In this document: positions 17,002 to 24,488 of the stretch, piece by piece
Layout: each line of letters opens with the position of its first letter
Position numbering within the stretch: position 1 is the first letter of the stretch
Source of the DNA: CAZMRW01 sp964568805
GTDB lineage: Bacteria; Pseudomonadota; Gammaproteobacteria; Methylococcales; Methylomonadaceae
Length of the DNA stretch: 34,795 bases
Reading direction: 5' to 3'
Assembly (NCBI GenBank): GCA_964568805.1
Contig: CAZMRW010000041.1
Coordinates: 1 to 34,795 of the forward strand
Made by a program: the position numbers and the translations under genes
The notes under the pieces: generated by a model
What the model was told of the DNA's origin: nothing
Database searches by the model: none
Seen by the model: only the letters and a program-made list of their open reading frames with translations

Positions 17002-18156
17002 ATGAAATATGAATTGATGGATATGTGTAGTGAGACGGCGGTGATCAAAGTGATCGGTGTCGGCGGCGGTGGCGGCAATGCAGTCAGCCACATGGGAGGC
17101 AGCAATATCGAAGGCGTGGAATTTATCTGCGCGAATACGGACGCCCAGGCGTTACGAAAGCTGAACATGGGAATGATTATCCAGTTAGGCGTGGAACTGA
17201 CCAAGGGATTGGGCGCCGGAACCAACCCTGAAATTGGAAGGCAGGCGGCGGAAGAAAACAAAGAGCGTATCAAGGAGGTGCTGCAAGGCGCTGACATGGT
17301 GTTCCTGACAGCCGGCATGGGCGGCGGCACAGGAACCGGTGCGATTCCGGTCATTGCCGGCATCGCACGGGAAATGGGCATACTGACGGTTGCAGTGGTA
17401 ACCAAGCCGTTTTTGTTTGAAGGTAAAAAGAAACAAGCGATTGCCGAGCAAGGGATCACAGAGCTTGAAAAGTATGTAGACTCGTTAATCACGATACCCA
17501 ATCAAAAATTATTGCCGGTATTAGGCAATAATGTGTCGTTGATGAACGCCTTCAAGGCGGCTAACGATGTCTTGCTGGATGCCGTACAAGGTATTACTCA
17601 GCTGATTGTTCACCCCGGCATGATTAATGTCGATTTCGCTGATGTCCGGACTGTGATGTCGGGTATGGGGGCCGCCATTATGGGCACCGGATCCGCGACA
17701 GGAGATCAGCGAGCCCGGGAGGCAGCCGAGAAAGCCATCGCCTGTCCCTTGCTGGAAGATATCAATCTGCAAGGTGCTCGGGGTATTCTGGTCAATATCA
17801 CAGCAGCCGATATGGGCATAGCGGAATTCGACGAAGTGGGCAACATCGTTCACCAATTTGCATCGGAAGATGCCATTATCAAAATTGGCACGGCTATCGA
17901 CCCCAGCCTGGGCGATGAAATTAAAGTGACCGTGGTTGCGACCGGCATGGGCATGGCCCGCCAGGCCCATAAAGCGCCCGTCAAGCTGGTGCAGAAAGCG
18001 ACGGCTGGCGAAATCAGTTACACCGAACTGGATAAGCCGACAGTCATGCGTAATAAAACCGAAACCAGGGAAACACGCTTTGGCGTTCCCCCCAAAAATG
18101 AGGCTAATTTAGATTATCTGGATATACCCGCATTTTTAAGACGGCAGGCTGATTAA
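17002..18156 (+). CDS. ftsZ: Cell division GTPase FtsZ
   Basis: FtsZ is the tubulin homologue that forms the cytokinetic Z ring. Present are the nucleotide-binding VIGVGGGGGNAV, ANTDAQAL, the tubulin signature GMGGGTGTGAIP, the synergy (T7) loop NVDFADVRTVM, and the C-terminal peptide LDYLDIPAFLRRQAD that binds FtsA/ZipA. The length of 384 is normal, with a short linker. Several usually invariant spots differ from the common gammaproteobacterial form: NAVSHM, LGAGTNPEIG (usual GANPEVG), GAIPVIAGIA and TKPFLFEG (usual PFPFEG). All residues needed for GTP binding seem kept, so I expect a working protein. Confidence 0.97.
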   Translation: MKYELMDMCSETAVIKVIGVGGGGGNAVSHMGGSNIEGVEFICANTDAQALRKLNMGMIIQLGVELTKGLGAGTNPEIGRQAAEENKERIKEVLQGADMVFLTAGMGGGTGTGAIPVIAGIAREMGILTVAVVTKPFLFEGKKKQAIAEQGITELEKYVDSLITIPNQKLLPVLGNNVSLMNAFKAANDVLLDAVQGITQLIVHPGMINVDFADVRTVMSGMGAAIMGTGSATGDQRAREAAEKAIACPLLEDINLQGARGILVNITAADMGIAEFDEVGNIVHQFASEDAIIKIGTAIDPSLGDEIKVTVVATGMGMARQAHKAPVKLVQKATAGEISYTELDKPTVMRNKTETRETRFGVPPKNEANLDYLDIPAFLRRQAD

Positions 18157-18463
18157 GCGAGACGAAAGGTTAAGTGTATGGATAAAGCGGAATGCAATTG
18201 AATGGGCTTTTTGTTGTTTTTTCCTAATTGACGGACTTAACAAGTGCAGCGTGCCGGCAAGGAATGCCGGCATTCAACACGGTAGCGGGAGAATCCGGGT
18301 AATTCCTGATGGTTTTAGGATGCCGGCAGTCCCTGCCAGGATAACTTGTGGTATCATAAAAAGATTAGACGATCGGGAAGTCCTATCCCATTGCCCGGCG
18401 TTCAGGAGTGATCGTTCTAAAATCTATATTTTCTTGCATTTATATACTTGACCTACTTTCTAT
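18157..18463. other. ftsZ-lpxC spacer
   Basis: A 307-nt spacer without a gene. A T-rich tract (18208-18222) preceded by a weak AAAGC/GCTTT stem could end the ftsZ transcript, though it is poor as a terminator. The middle holds GCCGGC palindromes. The last 45 nt are AT-rich and probably carry an lpxC promoter (TATATA at 18441-18446 is a candidate -10), but I find no matching -35. No Shine-Dalgarno is visible before the lpxC ATG. Confidence 0.5.
18251..18341. repeat. GCCGGC palindromes (possible REP-like element)
   Basis: TGCCGGC (18252-18258) and GCCGGCA (18266-18272) form a perfect 7-bp stem with a 7-nt loop. A second TGCCGGCA (18321-18328) continues into a short GGCAG-TCC-CTGCC hairpin. Repeated GC-rich palindromes in an intergenic gap of an otherwise moderate-GC region resemble REP-type extragenic elements. 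Other genome copies would be needed to be sure. Confidence 0.4.
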
Positions 18464-19387
18464 ATGATCAAACAGCGAACTTTAAAAAATACCATCAGAG
18501 CCACAGGCGTAGGTCTGCATACGGGCGATAAAGTGTATTTGACGTTACGCCCGGCCGAACCCAATACCGGCATCAGGTTTCGCCGCGTAGATTTGGATGA
18601 GCCGGTCACCATTCAAGCTTCGCCGGTTAATGTCGGCGAAACCGTGCTCTCAACAACGCTGGTTTCAGGCGATGTAAAAATATCGACTATCGAGCACCTG
18701 CTTTCGGCTTTTGCCGGTCTCGGCATCGATAATGCCATTATCGATGTTAGTGCAGCCGAGGTTCCCATTATGGACGGCAGCGCCGGTCCTTTCGTTTTTT
18801 TACTGCAATCCGCAGGCGTCGAAGAACAGGACAGTCCAAAACAGTATATTCGGATAAAACGCAGCATACGCGTAGAAGACGGAGATAAATGGGCGGCTTT
18901 CGACCCGTTCGACGGATTTAAGGTTACCTTTACTATCGATTTCGAACACCCGGCTTTTGAAGATCATGTCAAAACAGCAACCATGGACTTTTCATCGACA
19001 ACCTTCGTAAAGGAGGTCAGCCGTGCCAGGACATTCGGCTTTATGAAAGATATCGACATGTTGCGGCAAAACAATTTAGCCTTGGGCGGAAGCCTCGACA
19101 ATGCGATTGTTGTTGATGAGGCAAAAATTCTGAACGAAGACGGGCTGCGCTATGCTGACGAATTCGTCAAGCATAAAATTCTTGATGCGATAGGCGATTT
19201 GTATCTGTTGGGGCATAGTTTAATCGGCGAATTCACCGGCTACAAATCCGGACACGGACTGAACAATCAGCTGCTGCGTACCCTGCTCAACGATAAGGAT
19301 GCCTGGGAGATGATTACCTTTGCCGAGGAAGAGGATGCGCCAATCTCCTTCATGCGTTCCGCGGAATCACCACGGCCGTCCGTATAA
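18464..19387 (+). CDS. lpxC: UDP-3-O-acyl-N-acetylglucosamine deacetylase
   Basis: LpxC is the zinc amidase that carries out the committed step of lipid A synthesis. Zinc ligands are recognisable as H78 (IEHLLSAFAGLGIDN), H237 and D241 (KHKILDAIGDLYLLG), with the general-base-region His at 264 (SGHGLNNQ), each one position before its E. coli counterpart. The N-terminus MIKQRTLKNT with ATGVGLHTG matches the family, confirming the start even though no ribosome site is apparent. The length of 307 is normal. lpxC following ftsZ is the standard end of the cluster. Confidence 0.97.
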   Translation: MIKQRTLKNTIRATGVGLHTGDKVYLTLRPAEPNTGIRFRRVDLDEPVTIQASPVNVGETVLSTTLVSGDVKISTIEHLLSAFAGLGIDNAIIDVSAAEVPIMDGSAGPFVFLLQSAGVEEQDSPKQYIRIKRSIRVEDGDKWAAFDPFDGFKVTFTIDFEHPAFEDHVKTATMDFSSTTFVKEVSRARTFGFMKDIDMLRQNNLALGGSLDNAIVVDEAKILNEDGLRYADEFVKHKILDAIGDLYLLGHSLIGEFTGYKSGHGLNNQLLRTLLNDKDAWEMITFAEEEDAPISFMRSAESPRPSV

Positions 19388-19409
19388 TCAATACGCGGTC
19401 ATGCTGTCT

Positions 19410-19437
19410 TCTTCTCCGCCGTGCCCGGCGGAGAAGA
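19410..19437. terminator. Hairpin between convergent lpxC and DUF721 genes
   Basis: TCTTCTCCGCC (19410-19420) pairs perfectly with GGCGGAGAAGA (19427-19437) around a 6-nt loop, an 11-bp GC-rich stem 22 nt after the lpxC stop. It sits between two converging genes, where a shared bidirectional terminator is expected. Neither strand has a run of T after the stem, so it may instead protect 3' ends or need Rho. Confidence 0.55.
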
Positions 19438-19570
19438 GGAAAGTGCCAGGATGCGCAGTTAAAAATGGTCCTTCATAGAGTTGTTTATCCAGTATCAGCC
19501 TTATTTAATGAAAAAAAAGATCGTCACGTGTTAAATTCTTGACAGTGATGGCGTGGCGATTGGGTCGATA

Positions 19571-19996
19571 TTACTTCCGCGACAAAGTAGCGCATAGTTT
19601 TTGCAACGCAAGTTTCAATTCCGAATCCGACATCGAAATGCTATGATTTCGGATCATTGCAATATTCTCGGACGAAGGAATGTTCGGTTTCCCGTGTTCA
19701 ATTTTATGAGGCAATGCATTCTCAGTAAGAATCCTGATCTGCAAAATTCCAGTTGTGTTGCCATCAACGGTAGCTAAAATTGCATTCTTGTAAAAACGCA
19801 ACTGCGAGCCCCATGCGGCAGAGTCGGTATAAAGCAGTAATTTTTTTTCAGCGATAACGCAATGCAGGGCATGTCTTGCCAGTGACGGGGGCAAGATATC
19901 CCGGATACGTTGCAGTCCTTTTTTTTGCTGTTCCAGACGGCTTAAATAATGTGCAAGAAACCGATTGGGAATTGATTGAGCGCTTATGAATGCCAT
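19571..19996 (-). CDS. dciA: DUF721 / DciA-like helicase-loading protein
   Basis: This 141-residue protein has the N-terminal DUF721 pattern: a Leu-rich helix with LEQQKKGLQRIRDILPPSLARHA split over about residues 21-43, then strands containing LLLYTDSAAWGSQLRFYKN (about 53-71). DciA is the ancestral loader of the replicative helicase DnaB in bacteria without DnaC, and its gene commonly sits beside lpxC/secA in gammaproteobacteria, as here. The C-terminal part (about 90-141) is variable and I recognise no domain in it. A short leader of about 14 nt follows an extended -10 element. The function is by family assignment. Confidence 0.75.
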   Translation of the reverse strand: MAFISAQSIPNRFLAHYLSRLEQQKKGLQRIRDILPPSLARHALHCVIAEKKLLLYTDSAAWGSQLRFYKNAILATVDGNTTGILQIRILTENALPHKIEHGKPNIPSSENIAMIRNHSISMSDSELKLALQKLCATLSRK

Positions 19997-20016
19997 TGGG
20001 AGATGAAAAAAATATC

Positions 20017-20025
20017 ATTATAACA
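20017..20025 (-). promoter_or_regulatory. Extended -10 promoter for the DUF721 gene
   Basis: On the minus strand TG-T-TATAAT is a perfect extended -10 element. Transcription would start near 20010, giving about 14 nt of leader before the ATG at 19996. No good -35 hexamer lies 17 nt upstream, which extended -10 promoters do not need. No Shine-Dalgarno fits in the leader. Confidence 0.45.
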
Positions 20026-20137
20026 TTCCTTTGCCACCCTATTATCCGTACTCTGATTTTTGATTGGAAAAGTGCGATCTCCGCTATTAAGTCTGCACCG
20101 GGAAGGGGTTCGGCCAGAACTACACACAATCTCTGTC

Positions 20138-22141
20138 CTATTGGAAATGATAGGTGAACCATACCCGGAAATTGCGGCCATCTTGCGGAATGGTGTTGAT
20201 GGTCGTTTCATTGCCGGCAGGATGCTCGTAACGATTGTCGAAGAAATTATAGAGTGACGCCGAAATATCAAATCCGGGAATCAGCCGGTCTGCGGTCAAA
20301 GTCAAATTGGCAATGTTGTAACCCGAGGCCCTTGAGTCGTTTTTTGCCTTACGTTCGCCGACGTATTGCCATTCAACGCCGAGTCGTATTTTATCCTGCC
20401 AAACCGGCATCGATAAATTGAGTTTGCCCAGATGGCGGGGCGAGTTTTCAAGCCAGCTATCCAGCACATTATCCTTGGCGTAAGTAAAACTATAGTTGCC
20501 GCGCAAGCGCATGCCGCTGTCCCATAGATAGTCGCCTTCTAATTCGAAACCGTTCATGTCAACATCGCCTGAATTGGAAAACACCAGCAAGCCGTCATTC
20601 GGGTCGTTAACCAGATTAATCAGATTCTTGATATTGTTATGGAATGCCGTGGCTACCAGGCGCATATTGCCGATCGGCTGATATTCTACGACAAATTCAA
20701 AGGATTCGGTTTTTTCCGGTCCCAAATCCATCGGAGCCTTTTGGGCATTCGCTATCGTATAAAATTTTTCGAAGAGATTGGGCGCGCGAAATGCCGTGCC
20801 GTAAAGGACTTTCAGGGCCAGTGTGTCTACCGGTTTATAGATCAGAGCGATGCGGGGATTGATGGTATCGCCGGAAACGCTGTAATAATCGTAACGAACA
20901 CCGGCATTCAACGTAAAATAGTCCAGGAAAGAAACGTTGTCCTGCAGATAAAAACCGTAGCGATAACTGCTTACCTCGGTGTCAAGGAAATTGAAATAAG
21001 GAGAATCGTTGTGATTTTGCAGGGTGACATTGAAGTTTTTTTGATACTCCCCTCCTAATACCAACTTATGTGGGCCGGCATCGATAACGCTTTTAACTTC
21101 AGTCCCTGCCCAATGACTTCGCTCGGTATCGATATTATTGGTAGTACCGTAAGGATATACGGCATCAAAGTCGTATGAACCATAAAACAACCGGCCGGAT
21201 AAACTGACGGACTCGGTTAACAGATCTTCATAACGGGCCTCGATAAATGAATTTCTGTCCCGGTACGGTTCCTTGGAGTCAAAGCTGGAATCATAAACCG
21301 CAATGGGAAGATTTTTGGTGCGGTCGGAGTATATCCCTTCGAGAGTGAAGCTTTTATAACTGATTTTTCCGAAAAACCGGTCAGTTTTATCCCCGTCCTG
21401 ATTATGGGCAATGCCATCCGATGGGCCGGCAGCATCAATTTCCGCGAAATAAAGAGATTTATGTCCATCGCTTCGATACCGGGATGCCGAGAACATGGCG
21501 TCGACACCGTTTTCGAAACGATAACCGGCGCTCGCCTTTTCTCGGTCCAGGCCGTAACTTCCAAAACCTCCGGCGAGGGTTGCCCCCTGCAGATCCTTCC
21601 CCTGCCTGGTGATAACATTCATGACGCCGAACAGCGCATTGCTCCCATAGATTGACGATCCGGAACCGGGTACATATTCGATTCGCTCCACGTCTTCAAG
21701 ATCGATTAAACCATCGTTGCCAATACTGGCGCCGTCGTAAATGACATCGTTGACGCGGCGGCCATCGATCATCAGCAAAATGCGGGCATTATAATCTCCT
21801 GACGTGCTGAAGCCGCGGGCGCCGAAATATTCGTAGGCACGGTCATAAGTCGTATAGGTGCCGCGTATGCTGCGTATGACGTCAGCCAGGGAGCGGTAGC
21901 CGAAATCTTTAATGTCATTGGCGGTTATCACAGTGACCGCCGCCGGCGCGTCCATTTTTGTCTGCGGAAACTTCGACGCGGTGGTGATTTCCAGATTGAG
22001 CAGTTCCTCAAGGGGCATATCCAGGATTTGCTGTTCTTCATATCCGAATGATGTGCCGGGATAGCAGGATGCCAGGAAACATTCCAGAACGAAACAAAAT
22101 ATAGTCTGTAACGGGCTTTTAACTATCTGCCGATCGTTCAT
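20138..22141 (-). CDS. TonB-dependent outer membrane receptor
   Basis: A 667-residue outer-membrane receptor: signal segment (about 1-33), plug domain (about 45-165: APAAVTVITANDIKDFGYRS, LADVIRSIRGTYTTYDR, ARILLMIDGRRVND, and VERIEYVPGSGSSIYGSNA with FGVMNVITR) and a 22-strand beta barrel ending GRNFRVWFTYHFQ. Such receptors import siderophores, cobalamin or other ligands using TonB energy; the ligand cannot be read from sequence and no transport partner adjoins it. The chosen ATG (22141) gives a cleaner signal peptide than an upstream TTG at 22168. The signal region contains LASC, a lipobox-like match, so lipidation is possible. I see no convincing Fur box upstream. Confidence 0.92.
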   Translation of the reverse strand: MNDRQIVKSPLQTIFCFVLECFLASCYPGTSFGYEEQQILDMPLEELLNLEITTASKFPQTKMDAPAAVTVITANDIKDFGYRSLADVIRSIRGTYTTYDRAYEYFGARGFSTSGDYNARILLMIDGRRVNDVIYDGASIGNDGLIDLEDVERIEYVPGSGSSIYGSNALFGVMNVITRQGKDLQGATLAGGFGSYGLDREKASAGYRFENGVDAMFSASRYRSDGHKSLYFAEIDAAGPSDGIAHNQDGDKTDRFFGKISYKSFTLEGIYSDRTKNLPIAVYDSSFDSKEPYRDRNSFIEARYEDLLTESVSLSGRLFYGSYDFDAVYPYGTTNNIDTERSHWAGTEVKSVIDAGPHKLVLGGEYQKNFNVTLQNHNDSPYFNFLDTEVSSYRYGFYLQDNVSFLDYFTLNAGVRYDYYSVSGDTINPRIALIYKPVDTLALKVLYGTAFRAPNLFEKFYTIANAQKAPMDLGPEKTESFEFVVEYQPIGNMRLVATAFHNNIKNLINLVNDPNDGLLVFSNSGDVDMNGFELEGDYLWDSGMRLRGNYSFTYAKDNVLDSWLENSPRHLGKLNLSMPVWQDKIRLGVEWQYVGERKAKNDSRASGYNIANLTLTADRLIPGFDISASLYNFFDNRYEHPAGNETTINTIPQDGRNFRVWFTYHFQ

Positions 22142-22529
22142 ATTCAAATTATTATTCCGGACAGGCAATACAGTAGGTTTTTTTCCTGTTTCTTATGATC
22201 CTGATTTGAACGCAAAACCCCGAGGCGATAACGACTGGAGAACCAAATAAATAAGAAATGCTCATATTGCGACTTGAAAAATGATTTTTCGATACGCAGT
22301 GCTATTTACTTACATTAACACCAAAGATCATATGAATGACAAAAGATAATGGCACTAATATACTAGTTGACAATCCGCCATATTACCAGCTTAAGCCGGC
22401 TGTGAGGGTTTTCCGGGAGATTATAAAAAAACAGCTTGGTATTTTGATAAAACCGCCATGATTTTATGAAATAGGCAAAATAAACAACCAGGCGTGTCAA
22501 CATTTAAGGTTCAAACTAAACGTGTCTGT
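22142..22529. other. Spacer upstream of the TonB receptor gene
   Basis: 388 AT-rich nt with no credible gene. A perfect 7-1-7 inverted repeat GAAAAAT-G-ATTTTTC lies at 22276-22290, about 135 nt upstream of the receptor start, and may be an operator. No cobalamin riboswitch box or clear Fur site is seen. A plus-strand TTGACA at 22367-22373 has no good -10 partner and no gene to drive. Confidence 0.45.
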
Positions 22530-23657
22530 TCATGCCAGCAGATTGAACAACAGCTTTTCATAGATTTTACTCAAAATCTCCAGATCAGTCAGGCCGACAT
22601 GCTCGTTAATTTTATGAATGCTTTCGTTCAGGTGGCCAAGTTCGATAACCTCTGCTCCCGTGGGGGCGATAAAGCGCCCGTCCGAAGTACCCCCGCCGGT
22701 GTCGTCCCGGGTTTCATAACCGGTTACGGTTTTGATGGCGGCATGGGCGGCATCGATGAGCGGCCCCTTTTCGGTTAAAAAGGGGTTTCCGGACAAGCGC
22801 CACTGGATTTCGTAGTCAAATCCGTACTTGTCTAGTATGGCGTGGGTGCGCTGCTTGATCGTTTGCTCATCCAGTTCGGTGCAGAATCTCAGATTAAACA
22901 GTATATCGACATGACCGGGGATGATATTTTCCGCGCCGGTTCCGGCATGGATATTGGACACCTGCAAACTGGTCGGCGGAAAAAATTGATTGCCTCGATC
23001 CCAGACTTCTTCCGTCAGCTCTTTTAATGCCGGAGCAACCGCATGAATCGGATTTTTCGCCAGATCAGGATAGGCGACATGGCCCTGAATGCCGGCAACG
23101 GTTAAGCTGGCGCATAAGGAACCGCGCCTGCCGACCCGAATCACATCGCCGATCTTTTTGTCGCTGGACGGTTCGCCGACCAGACACCAGTCTATTTTCT
23201 CGTTACGCGCCTCCAGTACCTCAACGACCTTAACGACGCCGTTCGTGGCGATGCCTTCCTCATCGCTGGTCAACATGACGGCGATGGAGCCTTTATGTCC
23301 GGGGTGATCGGCAAGAAAACGTTCGACGGCGGTTATAAATGCGGCGATGCCGCCCTTCATATCGGCTGAGCCGCGGCCGTAAAGCTTGCCGTCGCGAATC
23401 GTCGGTGCAAACGGCGGCGACAGCCAGGACGTTAGTGGTCCGGTTGGGACCACATCGGTGTGGCCTAGGAAAACAAACAACGGGCTGGCGTTTCCCCGTT
23501 TCAGCCAGATGTTTTTAGTATCGGCAAAATCAAGGCGTTCCTCAATAAAACCGAGCTTAACCAAGCGGTCGGCGATAACATCCTGGCAGCCGGCATCGTC
23601 AGGCGTGACCGATTCGCGGGCAATGAGGTCGATAAGGAGGTCTAAGTTAGTGCTCAT
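22530..23657 (-). CDS. dapE: Succinyl-diaminopimelate desuccinylase
   Basis: DapE is a di-zinc M20-family hydrolase releasing LL-DAP from N-succinyl-LL-DAP, a step towards meso-DAP for MurE and lysine. Metal and catalytic residues are visible: H66 and D68 (LGHTDVV), D99 (GRGSADMKGG), E133/E134 (SDEEG), E162 (VGEPSS) and H348 (NESIHKINEH). The length of 375 matches the family. Its ATG overlaps the TGA of the ArsC-family gene (ATGA), so it is translated as part of that small operon. yffB-dapE linkage is common in gammaproteobacteria. Confidence 0.97.
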   Translation of the reverse strand: MSTNLDLLIDLIARESVTPDDAGCQDVIADRLVKLGFIEERLDFADTKNIWLKRGNASPLFVFLGHTDVVPTGPLTSWLSPPFAPTIRDGKLYGRGSADMKGGIAAFITAVERFLADHPGHKGSIAVMLTSDEEGIATNGVVKVVEVLEARNEKIDWCLVGEPSSDKKIGDVIRVGRRGSLCASLTVAGIQGHVAYPDLAKNPIHAVAPALKELTEEVWDRGNQFFPPTSLQVSNIHAGTGAENIIPGHVDILFNLRFCTELDEQTIKQRTHAILDKYGFDYEIQWRLSGNPFLTEKGPLIDAAHAAIKTVTGYETRDDTGGGTSDGRFIAPTGAEVIELGHLNESIHKINEHVGLTDLEILSKIYEKLLFNLLA

Positions 23658-23995
23658 AGATCGGATTGATAGGTTTCGGCTTTAAAGCCAATGATCGGTT
23701 TTTCGCCGGTATCTAAAAGAGGGCGTTTGATTAAGGTCGGAGTCGCCAGCATCAGTGCCAGGGCTTTTTCTTCGGTTAAATCGGCCCTCTGTTCGCTGCC
23801 AAGTTGCCGCCAGCTGGTGCTGCTGCGATTAAGCAATGTGTCCCAGCCCAAGCCGTCAGCGAAGCGATTGAGCATCTCGGACGTTAAGCCGTCGACACGG
23901 TAATCATGAAAGCGATAGGCTTTTCCGTTCTGATCCAGCCAGAGCCTCGCTTTTTTGCAAGTGTCGCAGTTTTTTATGCCGTAAAGAGTTAACAT
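23654..23995 (-). CDS. yffB: ArsC/Spx-family thioredoxin-fold protein (YffB type)
   Basis: A 113-residue protein of the arsenate reductase-like ArsC/Spx superfamily. It begins MLTLYGIKNCDTCKKARLWL, with a CxxC pair (C10, C13) in the thioredoxin-like fold, followed by HDYRVDGL and the closing PTLIKRPLLD, IGF motifs of the YffB/Spx group. It lacks evidence of an arsenic operon; genes of this subgroup typically precede dapE, as here, and their physiological role is unclear. A glutathione- or thiol-dependent reductase activity is plausible. It overlaps dapE by 4 nt and follows the upstream small ORF after 5 nt. Confidence 0.85.
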   Translation of the reverse strand: MLTLYGIKNCDTCKKARLWLDQNGKAYRFHDYRVDGLTSEMLNRFADGLGWDTLLNRSSTSWRQLGSEQRADLTEEKALALMLATPTLIKRPLLDTGEKPIIGFKAETYQSDL

Positions 23996-24000
23996 CGCTT

Positions 24001-24243
24001 TTATAACTGGCTATTGAGCAATTCGTCCATGCTGGGCAAGGTTTTGTCCGCCTTGCAACGGACTTTATAGAGATCGACGAATTCCATAAAGGCTTGCTCC
24101 AGGTCGTCAAGTATTTCCTGTTCGTTATCTCGCTCATCGCCAGGAACATCATCGGAATCCAGATATTCCTTCTGCAATGCGATTTCGCTGTTGAGAGCCA
24201 GCATGGCGTAGATGATGGCGTTGTTTGATAGGGTTTTGCTCAT
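24001..24243 (-). CDS. Small acidic protein of unknown function
   Basis: I do not recognise this protein. From the ATG at 24243 it has 80 residues, beginning MSKTLSNNAIIYAMLALNSE, with a predominantly helical, strongly acidic middle (EYLDSDDVPGDERDNEQEI, about 26-44) and a further helix (LEQAFMEFVDLYKVRCK). There is no signal peptide or membrane segment. An alternative ATG at 24276 adds 11 residues (MRTLPLYRNQI), has a GGGA site upstream, and would lie inside the GTACGC palindrome cluster; I prefer the shorter form. It ends 5 nt before yffB, so it is the first gene of a three-gene operon with dapE. Confidence 0.65.
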   Translation of the reverse strand: MSKTLSNNAIIYAMLALNSEIALQKEYLDSDDVPGDERDNEQEILDDLEQAFMEFVDLYKVRCKADKTLPSMDELLNSQL

Positions 24244-24263
24244 GATTTGGTTACGATAAAGTG

Positions 24264-24440
24264 GTAGGGTACGCATTTATGTCCCAGAGGGTATCGCGTA
24301 CCCTTATCAAAGGGTTCAATACGATTAAATTTCAAAAAGCTACGCGAGGCGTACCTACAGGGCTGCTCTAATTTATCAGATCAATTGATAAAGTAATGAT
24401 TACCCCCTTGCTTATCAAATTCGTTGGGTACGTAATACGC
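24264..24440. repeat. Cluster of GTACGC palindromes (REP-like)
   Basis: Several palindromes share the core GTACGC/GCGTAC: GGGTACGC (24267-24274) pairs with GCGTACCC (24296-24303); ACCCTT-ATCA-AAGGGT forms a hairpin at 24300-24315; TACGC-GAG-GCGTA forms one at 24341-24353; and a further GGGTACG lies at 24427-24433. TTATCA/TGATAA (24373-24391) is another inverted repeat. Dense inverted copies of a short GC-rich core between genes are typical of REP elements mobilised by TnpA-REP (RAYT) enzymes; no such gene is in this window. They lie between the yffB-dapE operon and the phospholipase-D-like gene. Confidence 0.5.
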
Positions 24441-24488
24441 GACATTCTATTGTATTCGCTTCTTTATGCGATGTGGGTGAACAATCAA

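Noticed and set aside
16938..17501. Minus-strand 187-codon frame opposite ftsZ
   Set aside because: It is antisense to the conserved FtsZ GTPase domain; its Pro/Ala-rich sequence reflects the glycine codons on the other strand.
22142..22529. Cobalamin riboswitch or Fur box upstream of the TonB receptor
   Set aside because: I looked for the B12-box core and a GATAATGATAATCATTATC-like site and found no acceptable match on either strand.
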